The notes: generated by a model not told the origin, from the sequence alone. DNA of 64,000 nt from Clostridia bacterium (GCA_017531385.1 JAFXLD010000086.1:1-64000); one strand, 5' to 3'; positions 30,820 through 39,971 are shown, numbered from the stretch's first letter. Made by a program: numbers and translations.

Positions 30820-33225
30820 TTATAGTTTTGTAAGCGGTGCAACTTTTGCCATAAGCTTTTTTGTTCCTACGGTGTCAAATGCAATTTCAAGCAGCATATC
30901 ATTACCCATTTTGCTTGCCGAAATGATCATTCCGTCACCGAATTTTTTATGATTGACTCTTTCACCTGTTTTGTAATCGGGAACAGCAGCGGATTTTGGT
31001 GCTGATGCACCTGAACTGAATGAAGACGTATATGCCTGTTTTGGTTTGCTGTATGTTGAACCTGAGGATTTGCTGTCGCTGTTAGTGTAGCTTCTGTAGC
31101 CGTATCCTGAAGAATAACCTGAATTAAATGTCGGTGTTTCAGGTTTCTTGATTATTGTCAGGTCATCGGGAATTTCAGAAAGAAAACAAGATGCAGGATT
31201 GTATGATGTCTGACCGTGAAGCATTCGTGTTTTTGCGTTTGTAAGAGTCAGTTTTTCTTTTGCTCTTGTTATGCCTACATATGCAAGTCTGCGTTCTTCT
31301 TCCATGTCAGCCTGTGACATCAGCGACTGCATCCCCGGAAAAATGCCGTTTTCCATGCCGGGAATATAAACAACAGGGAACTCAAGACCTTTTGCAGAAT
31401 GAAGTGTCATAAGGACAACAGCATCGCTTTCTGCGTTGTAGTTATCAATATCAGACATAAGTGCAACATCTTCAAGGAATGAATCTAGTGTCGGCTGTTC
31501 GGGATTTTCCTGAATGTAACGCTGAATATTAGATGCAAGTTCGTTGATGTTAGCAAGTCTGTCAGTAAAAGTAGCCTGATCCTGTGCAAGAAAATCAATA
31601 TAATTTATTTTTGAAATAAGTGTTTCAAAAAGCTCAGAAGGTTCGGCTGTATCTTTCATTTCGTGCAGCTGATCGATCATCATTGTAAATTCGTTAAGCT
31701 TCGAGGCTGCACGGGAAAGAACAGGGTAGTCGGAAGCATGGCTGATAACTTCATATAAACTCACACCGAGTGCATCTGCGATTTTTGCAGCATTGTTCAT
31801 TGTGCTTTCGCCGATACCTCTTTTGGGTTCATTTATGATTCGCCTTAATCTGACAGTGTCGTTGGGGTTGCATATAACTGAAAGATATGCAACGATATCC
31901 TTGACTTCTTTTCGTTCATAGAATCTGTGGCCGCCGATAATGCGGTAGGGAATACCTGCTCTGACAAGTGAACGTTCAATTGTAGCAGACTGTGCATTCA
32001 TTCTGTAAAGAACAGCATGATCGCTCCAGTTTCTTCCCTTTGCAGATGAATCCATTATGCTTGAAGCGATAAACATAGCTTCACCGATATCATCAGAAGA
32101 TGTGTTTATGAGAATTTTTTCACCTGTTCCGTTATTTGTCCAGAGTGTTTTTCCTTTACGCTCGGAGTTATTTGAAATAACAGCATTTGCCGCATCAAGA
32201 ATATTCTGAGTGGAACGGTAATTCTGTTCAAGTCTTATAATCTTTGCATTGTCATACTGGAACTCAAATTTGAGAATATTCTCAATTGTTGCTCCTCTGA
32301 ATTTATAAATACTCTGATCATCGTCACCGACAACGCAGATGTTTTTGTAACCACCGGCAAGCAGGGAAGTGAGCTTGTACTGAGCATGGTTTGTGTCCTG
32401 ATACTCGTCTACCATAACATATTTGAATTTATTCTGATAATATTCACGTACATCAGCGTGCTCGGTAAGTAGCTTTACTGTGTTGACGATAATATCGTCA
32501 AAATCCATTGCATCAGCGTTTTTAAGCAGCTCCTGATATTTCTCATAAGCTCGTCCGATAACAGTTTTTCTGGGGTCTGCTTCGTTTTCGGCAAGATACT
32601 GAGCCGGAGTGATAAGTGCATCCTTCGCTTTGCTGATTTCATTCATTATAGATTTTGCTGCTATGTATTTGTCATCAAAATTCAGAAGCCTCTGACATTC
32701 TTTTATAACACGCTTTGAATCATCTGTGTCGTAAATTGTGAAATGTGAAGAGTATCCCAATCTTTCGCCATCACGGCGAAGGATTCTCACACAGCAGGAA
32801 TGAAATGTACTTGCCCATATGCTGTTGCCGTTTTCTTCTCCGAGCATCTTTACAAGACGTTCTTTAAGCTCATTTGCGGCTTTGTTTGTGAATGTGATAG
32901 CAAGGATTTCCCATGGCTTAGGTGCGTCATAAGCCATGATTCTGTGAGCTTCATTTGCAAGAGTTTCATCACAATTATAATATCTTTGCAGAATCTCATA
33001 ATCATCTTCATTTACGGGAAAACGGAAATCTGCTTTACCGTAAGCATCTCCGTAACTTATAAGATATGCAATTCTGTTAACGAGAACGGTGGTTTTTCCG
33101 CTTCCTGCACCTGCAAGTATAAGAAGCGGTCCCTTTGTTGTGGTTACCGCATCAAATTGCATATCGTTCATTCTTCCGAATTCTTTTTTTATTATTTTAT
33201 CTCTTAAAATTTGCACGTCTGTCAT
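30820..33225 (-). CDS. pcrA: ATP-dependent DNA helicase PcrA (UvrD family)
   Basis: A 3'-5' superfamily 1 helicase for repair and rolling-circle replication, 801 residues. Motifs read in order: Q-motif region, Walker A AGAGSGKTT (about 38-46), FTNKAANELKERL (Ia), VDEYQDTN (II, about 282-289), GDDDQSIYKFRGA (III), LEQNYRSTQ (IV), LMTLHSAKGLEFPVVY (V) and YVGITRAKEKL (VI). The C-terminal 60 residues hold a Tudor-like fold (VNHKKFGDGMI) that contacts RNA polymerase in PcrA. A Ser/Gly/Tyr-rich linker (about 690-745) precedes it. It is the last gene of DivIVA-like, pit, DUF47-like and pcrA, with a 17-bp gap. Confidence 0.97.
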   Translation of the reverse strand: MTDVQILRDKIIKKEFGRMNDMQFDAVTTTKGPLLILAGAGSGKTTVLVNRIAYLISYGDAYGKADFRFPVNEDDYEILQRYYNCDETLANEAHRIMAYDAPKPWEILAITFTNKAANELKERLVKMLGEENGNSIWASTFHSCCVRILRRDGERLGYSSHFTIYDTDDSKRVIKECQRLLNFDDKYIAAKSIMNEISKAKDALITPAQYLAENEADPRKTVIGRAYEKYQELLKNADAMDFDDIIVNTVKLLTEHADVREYYQNKFKYVMVDEYQDTNHAQYKLTSLLAGGYKNICVVGDDDQSIYKFRGATIENILKFEFQYDNAKIIRLEQNYRSTQNILDAANAVISNNSERKGKTLWTNNGTGEKILINTSSDDIGEAMFIASSIMDSSAKGRNWSDHAVLYRMNAQSATIERSLVRAGIPYRIIGGHRFYERKEVKDIVAYLSVICNPNDTVRLRRIINEPKRGIGESTMNNAAKIADALGVSLYEVISHASDYPVLSRAASKLNEFTMMIDQLHEMKDTAEPSELFETLISKINYIDFLAQDQATFTDRLANINELASNIQRYIQENPEQPTLDSFLEDVALMSDIDNYNAESDAVVLMTLHSAKGLEFPVVYIPGMENGIFPGMQSLMSQADMEEERRLAYVGITRAKEKLTLTNAKTRMLHGQTSYNPASCFLSEIPDDLTIIKKPETPTFNSGYSSGYGYRSYTNSDSKSSGSTYSKPKQAYTSSFSSGASAPKSAAVPDYKTGERVNHKKFGDGMIISASKMGNDMLLEIAFDTVGTKKLMAKVAPLTKL

Positions 33226-33242
33226 GTTTATGATAGTTCCTT

Positions 33243-33818
33243 TTATGAGTTTTTTAATAATGTATATTGAATCAGTTGTATTATTTCATTGGTAGAATCT
33301 GCACATTTTTCGATATAATGAATAATGCCGATATAATCCGTTTTTTGAGATCTATTAATACTGTCGTAAACCTGTTTTGTCAGTTCTTCTTGCTTACATT
33401 CGGCTTTGGAGATATGTATATTCAAATCAGTTTTCTTTTGCGATTTTGAAAGTCTTATAAATATATCATGAATTGCCTCTGATATTTTCATCAGGCATTC
33501 AAACTGAGAAACTATATTTCCCGGGAAAACGAAAAATCTGTTGTCTGATAAATTCATACAAAGAAAACTAGTGTTTTGGCTCAGTTCATTCAGTTTTTCA
33601 CCAAGCATAAATATATCTTCTCGTTCAAACGGAGCAAAATAATCTTTTTCAAGATTTGTTTTTACTTCATACATAATATCTTTGCCAGTATGTATTGTGT
33701 AATCTGATGCAATTTGCTGTAAAGTTATAATTCTATGTGCATAAGAAATATTGTCATTGCAGATTTTTGCAAGAAGACATAATTTTTCAAAGTAGTCTGT
33801 TTTGTAGCGTTTTTTCAT
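33243..33818 (-). CDS. PhoU/DUF47-like helical protein paired with the phosphate transporter
   Basis: A 191-residue, mostly helical, charged protein without signal or membrane segment. I place it in the DUF47/PhoU-like group from context and composition rather than motif: it lies one base downstream of a PiT transporter, the usual position of DUF47 genes, and repeats with spaced Asp/Glu in helices (YIEKCADSTNEIIQLIQY near the C-terminus) resemble PhoU metal-binding helices. Such partners are thought to regulate PiT activity. It is more divergent than usual, so the call is tentative. Confidence 0.55.
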   Translation of the reverse strand: MKKRYKTDYFEKLCLLAKICNDNISYAHRIITLQQIASDYTIHTGKDIMYEVKTNLEKDYFAPFEREDIFMLGEKLNELSQNTSFLCMNLSDNRFFVFPGNIVSQFECLMKISEAIHDIFIRLSKSQKKTDLNIHISKAECKQEELTKQVYDSINRSQKTDYIGIIHYIEKCADSTNEIIQLIQYTLLKNS

Positions 33819-33819
33819 T

Positions 33820-34866
33820 TTACCACCGAATACCGATAAAAACTACAGTAAGAAGATAACCGAGAAATCCGCATCCGGGAAAAGTCAGAACCCAGGTGAG
33901 GATCATCTCTTTTGCAATTTTCCAGTCTACTGATGATAAACGATTTGCGGCTCCTACACCCATTATTGCCGTTGTTTTTGTATGAGTGGTACTTACAGGC
34001 AATCCTGTAAGTGTTGAAATAAGCAACGAAAATGCACCGGCAAGGTCTGCACTGAAACCCTGATATTTTTTGAGCCTTATCATATCGGAACCCATGGATT
34101 TTATAATTCTCATTCCGCCGACGGAAGTTCCCAGTGCCATAAGTGCCGAACAATATACGATAAGAAAAATAGGTATGTTGTTATTGCTGTTGTTTGTTCC
34201 GACAAAGTATGATGAGGACAGAAGAAAAACTCCTATGAATTTCTGTCCGTCCTGAGCACCGTGCATAAATGCCATGAAAGCTGCCGACATGTTCTGCAGG
34301 TGAACAAAATATCTGTCAGTTTTTGTTTTGTCTGAATTTTTGATAACAAAACTGATAATTTGCACTATTATGTATCCGAATAAAAAGCCCATAATAGTGG
34401 AGATAAAAAGTCCTGAAATGACTTTTGACCATTCTGAGGTGCTTATTCCGTCAAAGGTCTTGTTTACGGCAATTGCAGCACCTGAAAGAGACGCTATAAG
34501 TGCATGGCTTTCACTTGTGGGGATGCCGAAAAACCAGGCTGCAACAGCCCATATTACTATTGAGAGAAGTGCTGCACTCATTGCAAGAGATGCGGTTTTG
34601 TCATCATCACCGAAGTTTGCGATATTGGTAATGGATGAAACAACCTTTCCGCTGAATTGTGACATAACAAAAACACCGGAAAAATTCATTACAGCCGCAA
34701 GAAAAATCGCTTTTTTCGGTGTTATTGTTCTTGATGAAATGCAGGTCGCAATTGCAGTGGGGGCATCTGTCCAGCCGTTTACTATTATTACTCCCGAAAT
34801 CAGAAGATATGATAACAGTAATACCGGATTTTCCTTTATTGTCAAAAGATATTCAGACAGATGCAA
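33820..34866 (-). CDS. pit: PiT-family inorganic phosphate transporter
   Basis: Low-affinity phosphate (metal phosphate) symporter, 348 residues with about 10 membrane segments. The two PiT signature copies are visible: GWTDAPTAIATCISSRTITPKKA (about 31-53), where the usual GxND has become GWTD, and LPVSTTHTKTTAIMGVGAA near residue 295. The central ESHALIASLSGAAIA block and HGAQDGQKFIGV (His-Gly-Xaa-Asn/Gln-Asp) are also conserved. It is 6 bp downstream of the DivIVA-like gene and 1 bp upstream of the PhoU-like gene. Phosphate is the family substrate. Confidence 0.92.
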   Translation of the reverse strand: MHLSEYLLTIKENPVLLLSYLLISGVIIVNGWTDAPTAIATCISSRTITPKKAIFLAAVMNFSGVFVMSQFSGKVVSSITNIANFGDDDKTASLAMSAALLSIVIWAVAAWFFGIPTSESHALIASLSGAAIAVNKTFDGISTSEWSKVISGLFISTIMGFLFGYIIVQIISFVIKNSDKTKTDRYFVHLQNMSAAFMAFMHGAQDGQKFIGVFLLSSSYFVGTNNSNNNIPIFLIVYCSALMALGTSVGGMRIIKSMGSDMIRLKKYQGFSADLAGAFSLLISTLTGLPVSTTHTKTTAIMGVGAANRLSSVDWKIAKEMILTWVLTFPGCGFLGYLLTVVFIGIRW

Positions 34867-34872
34867 AAATTA

Positions 34873-35484
34873 TCAATCCTCAAGAATGTCAGCCATTATT
34901 TTACCTGATGCTTCATCAAAGGGCAATTTCAGTGTGCCCTTGAATCCGGTAAGCTCCTTGCAGAGTTCTTCATTTTCCATGAGAATATCTTTAAGAATTC
35001 CGTTAAGCTTGTCAGAAAATGTCTGAATTCCCGATGAAATATCAAGAACTCTTGATAATGTTTTTGCAGTAGCTGCATCAGCATCATCAGACATTTTTTC
35101 AATCTTTTCGCAGGTTTCATGGATAAGGAGATCGGCATAGCGTCTGACATCGATCATTGCTGTACCGACACGTTCTTCAGCAGAACGGTCTGCAAGGATA
35201 CTGTTCTGCAATTTATCCTCATATTCCTGTTTTATGCTTTCAATTTCCTGATTATGACTTTCACTGAGAATTTCAATCTGTTTTTTATGCTCCTGCTGAA
35301 GTGAATTTAATTTATCTTCAGCTTCATGAAGCTTTATTTTCAATTCTTCGTTAAGTTTATTTGCGTTGTCAACAGCAGTCTTGTGATTGGATATTTCGGC
35401 AAGGAGAGTGCTGATGTAAGCAATTACATCTTCTCTGTTGAATCCGCCGAAAGCCGCTTTTCTGAATACGTAATCGGAAGGCAT
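34873..35484 (-). CDS. DivIVA-like coiled-coil protein
   Basis: A 203-residue protein with the DivIVA-type N-terminus FRKAAFGGFNREDVIAYI (about 7-24), followed by a coiled coil (about 25-95) rich in Glu, Lys and Leu and a C-terminal helical part. DivIVA-domain proteins bind curved membranes and organise division, poles or wall growth. AAGGAG lies 7 bases before the ATG at 35484 but only 1-2 bases before the ATG at 35490, so the inner start is preferred. It heads an operon with pit, a PhoU-like gene and pcrA; no functional link is evident. It is not the canonical divIVA of the sepF/ylm cluster. Confidence 0.75.
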   Translation of the reverse strand: MPSDYVFRKAAFGGFNREDVIAYISTLLAEISNHKTAVDNANKLNEELKIKLHEAEDKLNSLQQEHKKQIEILSESHNQEIESIKQEYEDKLQNSILADRSAEERVGTAMIDVRRYADLLIHETCEKIEKMSDDADAATAKTLSRVLDISSGIQTFSDKLNGILKDILMENEELCKELTGFKGTLKLPFDEASGKIMADILED

Positions 35485-35514
35485 AGACATACTCCTTATT
35501 ATTTATTTCATAAT

Positions 35515-35544
35515 ATTATATCATATTATATATAATCAGTTCAA
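35515..35544 (-). promoter_or_regulatory. Promoter of the DivIVA-like/pit/pcrA operon
   Basis: Minus-strand TTGAAC (35539-35544), 18-base spacer, TATAAT (35515-35520). Confidence 0.5.
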
Positions 35545-35579
35545 GCAAAAAATGATATAAATAAAATAAATGGATAATA

Positions 35580-35608
35580 TTGATTTTTTATGAAAAGTAT
35601 TGTATTAT
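35580..35608 (+). promoter_or_regulatory. Promoter of the alpha/beta hydrolase gene
   Basis: TTGATT (35580-35585), 17-base spacer, TATTAT (35603-35608). Confidence 0.5.
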
Positions 35609-35631
35609 TTTAATATAACGGAGGTAAGATT

Positions 35632-36582
35632 ATGGGCAGTTCATTGAAAACTATGTTAAAAATTGCGGCAGGAACAACAATTACATTTCTTGCTGTAGGT
35701 GAAGCTGTGTACGAGCGTATCCTTAACAGGAAGTTTACAAATACAAATAACATCAGCCGAGCTATTGATGATGACCTTTATCAGTATTACGGCAAACCTG
35801 AAGATCAGGTTGACGGTGATGCATGGTTTGTTGCGATGCACCCGGAAGAAACAGTTCTTGTTAATTCACAGGGTAAAACAATGCGCAGTAACATTTTTAT
35901 ACAGAAAGAACATACCGATAAATGGATAATTGTGCTTCATGGTTACACAAGTTGTCCCAGAGGTATGGCATCACGTGCATTCCATTTCTATAAAGCCGGA
36001 TATAATGTTCTGTTGCCGACTCTTATCAGTTTCGGTACTGATGAACGCACATACTGCACTATGGGTTATCATGACAGATATTATGTTATTGATTGGATGA
36101 AATATATCATCAGTATGAACCCTGATGCAAGAATCGCAATTCTCGGAGAGTCAATGGGCAGTGCCACAACTATGCTTGTGTCCGGTGAACAGAATCTTCC
36201 TGAAAACTTGAAGTGTGTTGTTGCAGATTGTGGTTACACATCATGTTGGGAAGAATATGTAACACAGTGTAAAGAAATGTTCAACATGCCTGCGTTTCCC
36301 GCTATGCACGCAGCAAACGTTGTTTCAAAGCTGAGAGGTAATTTTGATTTCAAAAAATGTGCTCCGATTGAAGCTGTAGCAAAATCAAAAACACCGACAT
36401 TGTTTATTCACGGTGAAAAAGATACTTTTGTACCTTATTGGATGATGAATAAACTGTTTGATGCCTGTACGGCAGAAAAGGAAAAGTTATCTGTGCCTGA
36501 TGCACAGCATGCAAACTCTCATGAAGTTCATCCGGAAATTTATTACCCGGCAGTTGACAAATTCCTGGAAAAATATATCTGA
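35632..36582 (+). CDS. Membrane-anchored alpha/beta hydrolase
   Basis: A 316-residue serine hydrolase with one N-terminal hydrophobic segment (about 10-23) and then an alpha/beta fold. Visible elements are the oxyanion region LHGYTSCPRGMA (about 102-113), the nucleophile elbow GESMGSATTM (about 169-178), a catalytic Asp in HGEKDTFVP and a His in the AQHANSHEVHP segment. The pattern is like YqkD/BAAT-type hydrolases annotated as extracellular esterases or peptidases of unknown substrate. An ACGGAGG site lies 8 bases before the ATG. It has its own promoter and a terminator shared with convergent rodA. Confidence 0.85.
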   Translation: MGSSLKTMLKIAAGTTITFLAVGEAVYERILNRKFTNTNNISRAIDDDLYQYYGKPEDQVDGDAWFVAMHPEETVLVNSQGKTMRSNIFIQKEHTDKWIIVLHGYTSCPRGMASRAFHFYKAGYNVLLPTLISFGTDERTYCTMGYHDRYYVIDWMKYIISMNPDARIAILGESMGSATTMLVSGEQNLPENLKCVVADCGYTSCWEEYVTQCKEMFNMPAFPAMHAANVVSKLRGNFDFKKCAPIEAVAKSKTPTLFIHGEKDTFVPYWMMNKLFDACTAEKEKLSVPDAQHANSHEVHPEIYYPAVDKFLEKYI

Positions 36583-36592
36583 CAACAGATTA

Positions 36593-36625
36593 AAAACCCG
36601 AAGCACTTTATGTGCTTCGGGTTTT
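36593..36625. terminator. Bidirectional terminator between hydrolase and rodA
   Basis: A 14-bp stem, AAAACCCGAAGCAC (36593-36606) and GTGCTTCGGGTTTT (36612-36625), with a TTTAT loop, lies between convergent genes. Confidence 0.93.
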
Positions 36626-36635
36626 GTGTATTGTA

Positions 36636-37805
36636 TTAATCAAAAGGTGTACTGATATTTTTTACTCTGAAATTAACAATCTCTTTTTCCTGTGTATGTC
36701 TGTAAAGGCTCAGTATCAATCCTATTGCAATGTAAATGCAAAGATTTGATGAACCGCCTGCACTGAGAAACGGTAGTGTGATACCGACAACAGGCAAAAG
36801 CTGCAAGCACATGCCTATATTAACGATAACCTGTGATGCTATCATTGCAGCAACACCTGTACAAAGAAGAATCAGAGTGTTATCACTTGATTTTTTGCCT
36901 ATTCTTATGATTTTGATTACTATTGCAATAAACAGAAGGAGTGTAAGAATGCAGCCCACAAGTCCCAGTTCTTCGCCGATAACAGAAAATATCATGTCAT
37001 TTTCATTTTCGGGAACAATTTTTGTATATGTGCCGTTGAATAATCCCTTGCCGAATACTCCGCCGCTTTTTATAGCATTCAGACCCTGTTGCTGCTGATA
37101 AATGATATCGGGATATTCCTCAGGCTTTATAATAGCGTAAATACGGTCTTTCTGAATGCTTGTAAGAACGTATTTCCATGCAACAGGCACAGCTGCAGCA
37201 ACAAGCAGTCCTCCGATTGCAAAATATCTCAATTGAATACCTGCGGTAAACAGCATGACAATAAATATGAAAATAAATATCAGGGCGCTTCCCATATCAC
37301 CACTTATCAGAACAAGAAGACAGGGAATTGCAGCGTGAATGCACAGTAGTATAATATGTTTGACAGAATTGAGATTATCTCTGACAGTATCAATATGAAC
37401 TGAAAAAGTGATAATAAAACCTATTTTTACCAATTCCGACGGCTGAAAGAAAAGACCTGTATTCCCGAGAACTATCCATGTTTTAGCATCAGGTCTCTCA
37501 GGCGGACCTACACCGACTCCCGGTATAAAAAGTAAAAACATCAGCAAAAGGCAGACTCCTGCAATTATAGGCCATAATCTTACAATAAAATTGTAATCAA
37601 TAACAGATATAATGAGTGCTGCAACAATACCTGCCGCAACTGCAATGAGCATAACTCTGGCATCTCTTGAAAACAGGTTTTCACCTGAATTTGTTGCACT
37701 TGAAACCAGAACAACACCTAAAGTCGATATTAATATACATAAAAACAATAAAATTTTGTCTGTTTCCTTGATAAAACTTTTTATTTGTGATATAATTTTT
37801 TTCAT
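36636..37805 (-). CDS. rodA: Rod-shape/SEDS protein RodA
   Basis: SEDS-family peptidoglycan polymerase, 389 residues from the ATG at 37805, which has AGGAAG about 10 bases upstream; the longer frame from 37874 has no site. About ten membrane segments are present. Diagnostic blocks: FFQPSELVKIGFI (about 142-154), the catalytic Asp in GDMGSALIFIFIF (about 193-205), a DMIFSVIGEELGLVG loop and NIGMCLQLLPVVGITLPFLSAGGSS near the C-terminus. The last motif favours RodA over FtsW/SpoVE. Its class B PBP partner and mreBCD are not in the window. It is a single gene convergent with the hydrolase. Confidence 0.93.
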   Translation of the reverse strand: MKKIISQIKSFIKETDKILLFLCILISTLGVVLVSSATNSGENLFSRDARVMLIAVAAGIVAALIISVIDYNFIVRLWPIIAGVCLLLMFLLFIPGVGVGPPERPDAKTWIVLGNTGLFFQPSELVKIGFIITFSVHIDTVRDNLNSVKHIILLCIHAAIPCLLVLISGDMGSALIFIFIFIVMLFTAGIQLRYFAIGGLLVAAAVPVAWKYVLTSIQKDRIYAIIKPEEYPDIIYQQQQGLNAIKSGGVFGKGLFNGTYTKIVPENENDMIFSVIGEELGLVGCILTLLLFIAIVIKIIRIGKKSSDNTLILLCTGVAAMIASQVIVNIGMCLQLLPVVGITLPFLSAGGSSNLCIYIAIGLILSLYRHTQEKEIVNFRVKNISTPFD

Positions 37806-37898
37806 GGATGTAATCTTCCTGTTTAAACTTTCTGTGAATATTATAACTTTATTCAGACTTATTTTCAAGTACAATTTATAAAGGCAGTTAATTATATT

Positions 37899-38330
37899 AT
37901 GAAAACATTTTTTTCACAAAGCGAAAATGATACAATCGCTGTTGCCTGCGGTTTTGCTTCAGAATTGCGTGGCGGAGATGTGGTGGCATTCAGAGGCGGA
38001 ATGGGAATGGGCAAAACAGTCTTTGTAAGAGGCTGTGCCTGTGCACTTGGTGTTGATGCAGATGTCAGCAGTCCAACGTTTTCCATTGTAAATGATTACG
38101 GCGGAGATATCAATATATATCATTTTGATATGTATCGTGTTGAAAGTTGGGATTCTCTTTATTCCACAGGCTTTTTTGATTATATGAATGATAACAGTAT
38201 TTTGTTTATCGAATGGAGCGAAAATATTGAAAATGTTCTGCCCGAAAACACAATATATGTTAATTTCACACGTGGTGAAAATGAGAATGAACGCAGAATA
38301 GAGATATGTGGAGGTGACGGCAGATGGTAA
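37899..38330 (+). CDS. tsaE: tRNA threonylcarbamoyladenosine synthesis ATPase TsaE
   Basis: Small P-loop ATPase that stimulates the TsaBDE complex making t6A at position 37 of ANN-reading tRNAs; 143 residues. Walker A is GGMGMGKTVFVRG (about 31-43), followed by SSPTFSIVNDY (about 58-68) and the HFDMYRVE and FIEWSEN blocks, all typical. It overlaps tsaB by 7 bp. tsaD is not nearby. It is the first gene of tsaE-tsaB-rpiB, divergent from rodA, with a weak ribosome binding site. Confidence 0.95.
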   Translation: MKTFFSQSENDTIAVACGFASELRGGDVVAFRGGMGMGKTVFVRGCACALGVDADVSSPTFSIVNDYGGDINIYHFDMYRVESWDSLYSTGFFDYMNDNSILFIEWSENIENVLPENTIYVNFTRGENENERRIEICGGDGRW

Positions 38331-39031
38331 TACTCGGTATTGAAACATCGGCACCGTCAGCTTCTGCGGCAATAGTAAAAGACGGTAAGTTGCTTTCCGA
38401 AATGTTTCTGAATGTGGGGCTCACTCATTCTGTAACATTAATGACTTTGATAAGGCAAGCTGTTGAAGGTACAGGAATGTCAGTTGATGACATTGATGCT
38501 GTTGCGGTCAGCAATGGTCCCGGTTCTTTTACAGGTGTCCGTATCGGCGTTTCTGCCGCAAAGGGATTGGCACAGCCCGGTGAAAAAATATGTGTTCCCG
38601 TTTCAACTCTTGAAGCAATTGCTTATCCGTTGTCAAACAGTAATTCTATCGTAGTGTCCGTTATGGATGCAAGATGTCAGCAGGTCTATTGTGCGGTGTT
38701 TGATTGTCATAATTCTGAAATGACAAGAATTACGCAGGATGATGCAATTTCACTTGACAGTCTTTGTGATATGTTGAAAACTCTTGACAAAGATATAATG
38801 CTTATCGGTGACGGTACGGATATTGCTTATAATTATCTGAGTTCTGAAATACCACATTTATATAAAGCATCACCGATTTTTAAATATCAGCGTGCATCAA
38901 GTGTTGCGATGCTGGCAGAAAATAAAATCAGAAATAACGAAGGTGTGACTTCTGCAAACGATCTTGTGCCTTCATATCTCAGACTTTCACAGGCTGAGCG
39001 AGAACTCAAAAAGAAAAAGGAGAATGAATAA
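38324..39031 (+). CDS. tsaB: tRNA threonylcarbamoyladenosine synthesis protein TsaB
   Basis: Non-catalytic ASKHA-fold partner of TsaD in t6A synthesis, 235 residues. The N-terminus ILGIETSAPSASAAIV, the LTHSVTLMTLI helix and the signature AVSNGPGSFTGVRIGVSAAKGLA (about 59-81) are diagnostic. It overlaps tsaE by 7 bp and rpiB by one base. GGAGGTGA lies 6-7 bases before the ATG, inside tsaE. A lysine-rich C-terminus (LKKKKENE) holds the ribosome binding site for rpiB. Confidence 0.95.
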   Translation: MVILGIETSAPSASAAIVKDGKLLSEMFLNVGLTHSVTLMTLIRQAVEGTGMSVDDIDAVAVSNGPGSFTGVRIGVSAAKGLAQPGEKICVPVSTLEAIAYPLSNSNSIVVSVMDARCQQVYCAVFDCHNSEMTRITQDDAISLDSLCDMLKTLDKDIMLIGDGTDIAYNYLSSEIPHLYKASPIFKYQRASSVAMLAENKIRNNEGVTSANDLVPSYLRLSQAERELKKKKENE

Positions 39032-39471
39032 TGAAAATTGCGATCGGATCAGACCATGCAGGATTTCCTCTTAAAGAAGAAATCAGAAAATATCTCGATG
39101 AAAAAGGAATAGAGTATGTAGACTGCGGAGTTTATGATGCTTCATCAGCAGATTACCCCGTTCAGGCTAAAAATACTTGCGAAAAGATTGTTTCGGGTGA
39201 GTGTGTAAGAGGTATACTTTGTTGCGGAACGGGAATCGGCATATCGATGGCTGCCAATAAAGTAAAAGGAATCCGTGCGGCTTGCTGTTCTGATTATTTC
39301 AGTGCTAAATACACAAGACTTCATAATGATGCAAACGTGCTTTGTCTCGGCGCAAGAGTTATCGGTGCAGGTGCGGCACTTGAACTTGTTGATGTTTTCC
39401 TTTCCACTGAATTTGAAGGCGGCAGACATCAGAGAAGAGTAGATCTGATTACTGAAATTGAAAACGGATAA
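39031..39471 (+). CDS. rpiB: Ribose-5-phosphate isomerase B
   Basis: Interconverts ribose 5-phosphate and ribulose 5-phosphate in the pentose phosphate pathway, 146 residues. Motifs are IGSDHAGFPLKEEI (about 4-17), the catalytic Cys in CCGTGIGISMAANK (about 64-77), and the YTRLHNDANVLCLGARV block with phosphate-binding Arg and His (about 91-107). LacA/B or allose-phosphate isomerase homologues are alternatives, but the motif set is standard RpiB. The start overlaps the tsaB stop by one base (TAATG). Confidence 0.95.
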   Translation: MKIAIGSDHAGFPLKEEIRKYLDEKGIEYVDCGVYDASSADYPVQAKNTCEKIVSGECVRGILCCGTGIGISMAANKVKGIRAACCSDYFSAKYTRLHNDANVLCLGARVIGAGAALELVDVFLSTEFEGGRHQRRVDLITEIENG

Positions 39472-39485
39472 TAAATAAACAAAAG

Positions 39486-39508
39486 AGCCATGTCGGAAAG
39501 ACATGGCT
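39486..39508. terminator. Bidirectional terminator between rpiB and rpmB
   Basis: AGCCATGTC (39486-39494) and GACATGGCT (39500-39508) with a GGAAA loop, T-rich on both outer sides. Confidence 0.92.
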
Positions 39509-39537
39509 TAATTTTGTTCATTATTGAGTTTAATGAA

Positions 39538-39726
39538 TTAAACGGCTCTTGTAACCTTGCCTGAACGAAGGCAACGGCTGCAAACATGAATTCTCTTGGG
39601 TGTGCCGTTTACAACAGCTTTAACTTTCATAACGTTGGGCTTCCAGGTTCTGTTGGTTCTTCTGTGTGAGTGAGAAACCTTGATACCGAAAGCTACATCT
39701 TTTCCGCAGATATCACATTTTGCCAT
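39538..39726 (-). CDS. rpmB: 50S ribosomal protein L28, zinc-type
   Basis: A 62-residue ribosomal protein. It starts MAKCDICGKD and ends with HVCSRCLRSGK, so the two CxxC pairs (Cys4, Cys7, Cys49, Cys52) of the zinc-containing C+ form are complete. The HSHRRTNRTWKPN block (about 18-30) is typical of L28. C+ and C- paralogues occur in some bacteria, where zinc limitation switches between them; only this one is seen here. It is a single gene with its own promoter and an AGGTGC site. Confidence 0.97.
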   Translation of the reverse strand: MAKCDICGKDVAFGIKVSHSHRRTNRTWKPNVMKVKAVVNGTPKRIHVCSRCLRSGKVTRAV

Positions 39727-39808
39727 GCGGAATGCACCTCCTTTTACTTTGATGGGGATTGCAAAAATGCAAAATACCTCATCTTGTAACTAAAACTTTA
39801 TTTTACGC

Positions 39809-39836
39809 ACTATATAGTAACAGATTTGTTTGTCAA
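39809..39836 (-). promoter_or_regulatory. Promoter of rpmB
   Basis: Minus-strand TTGACA (39831-39836), 16-base spacer, TATAGT (39809-39814). It lies back-to-back with the recA promoter in a 294-bp divergent gap. Confidence 0.6.
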
Positions 39837-39942
39837 TTGCAAGTGTTTTTTTAAAATAATTCAAAAATATTTGTAATTTTTTCGATATTGAGCAAAATTC
39901 TGTTTTGTTAATAAAAAAAACTATAATTATCAAAAAAATCTA

Positions 39943-39971
39943 TTGCAAAATCTGAAAAAATGATATATAAT
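39943..39971 (+). promoter_or_regulatory. Promoter of recA-recX-rimO-pgsA
   Basis: TTGCAA (39943-39948), 17-base spacer, TATAAT (39966-39971), directly followed by a LexA-like box. Confidence 0.65.

Noticed and set aside
34328..35026. 232-residue open frame antisense to pit and the DivIVA-like gene
   Set aside because: Spans two real genes, has no start signal and shows no family motif.
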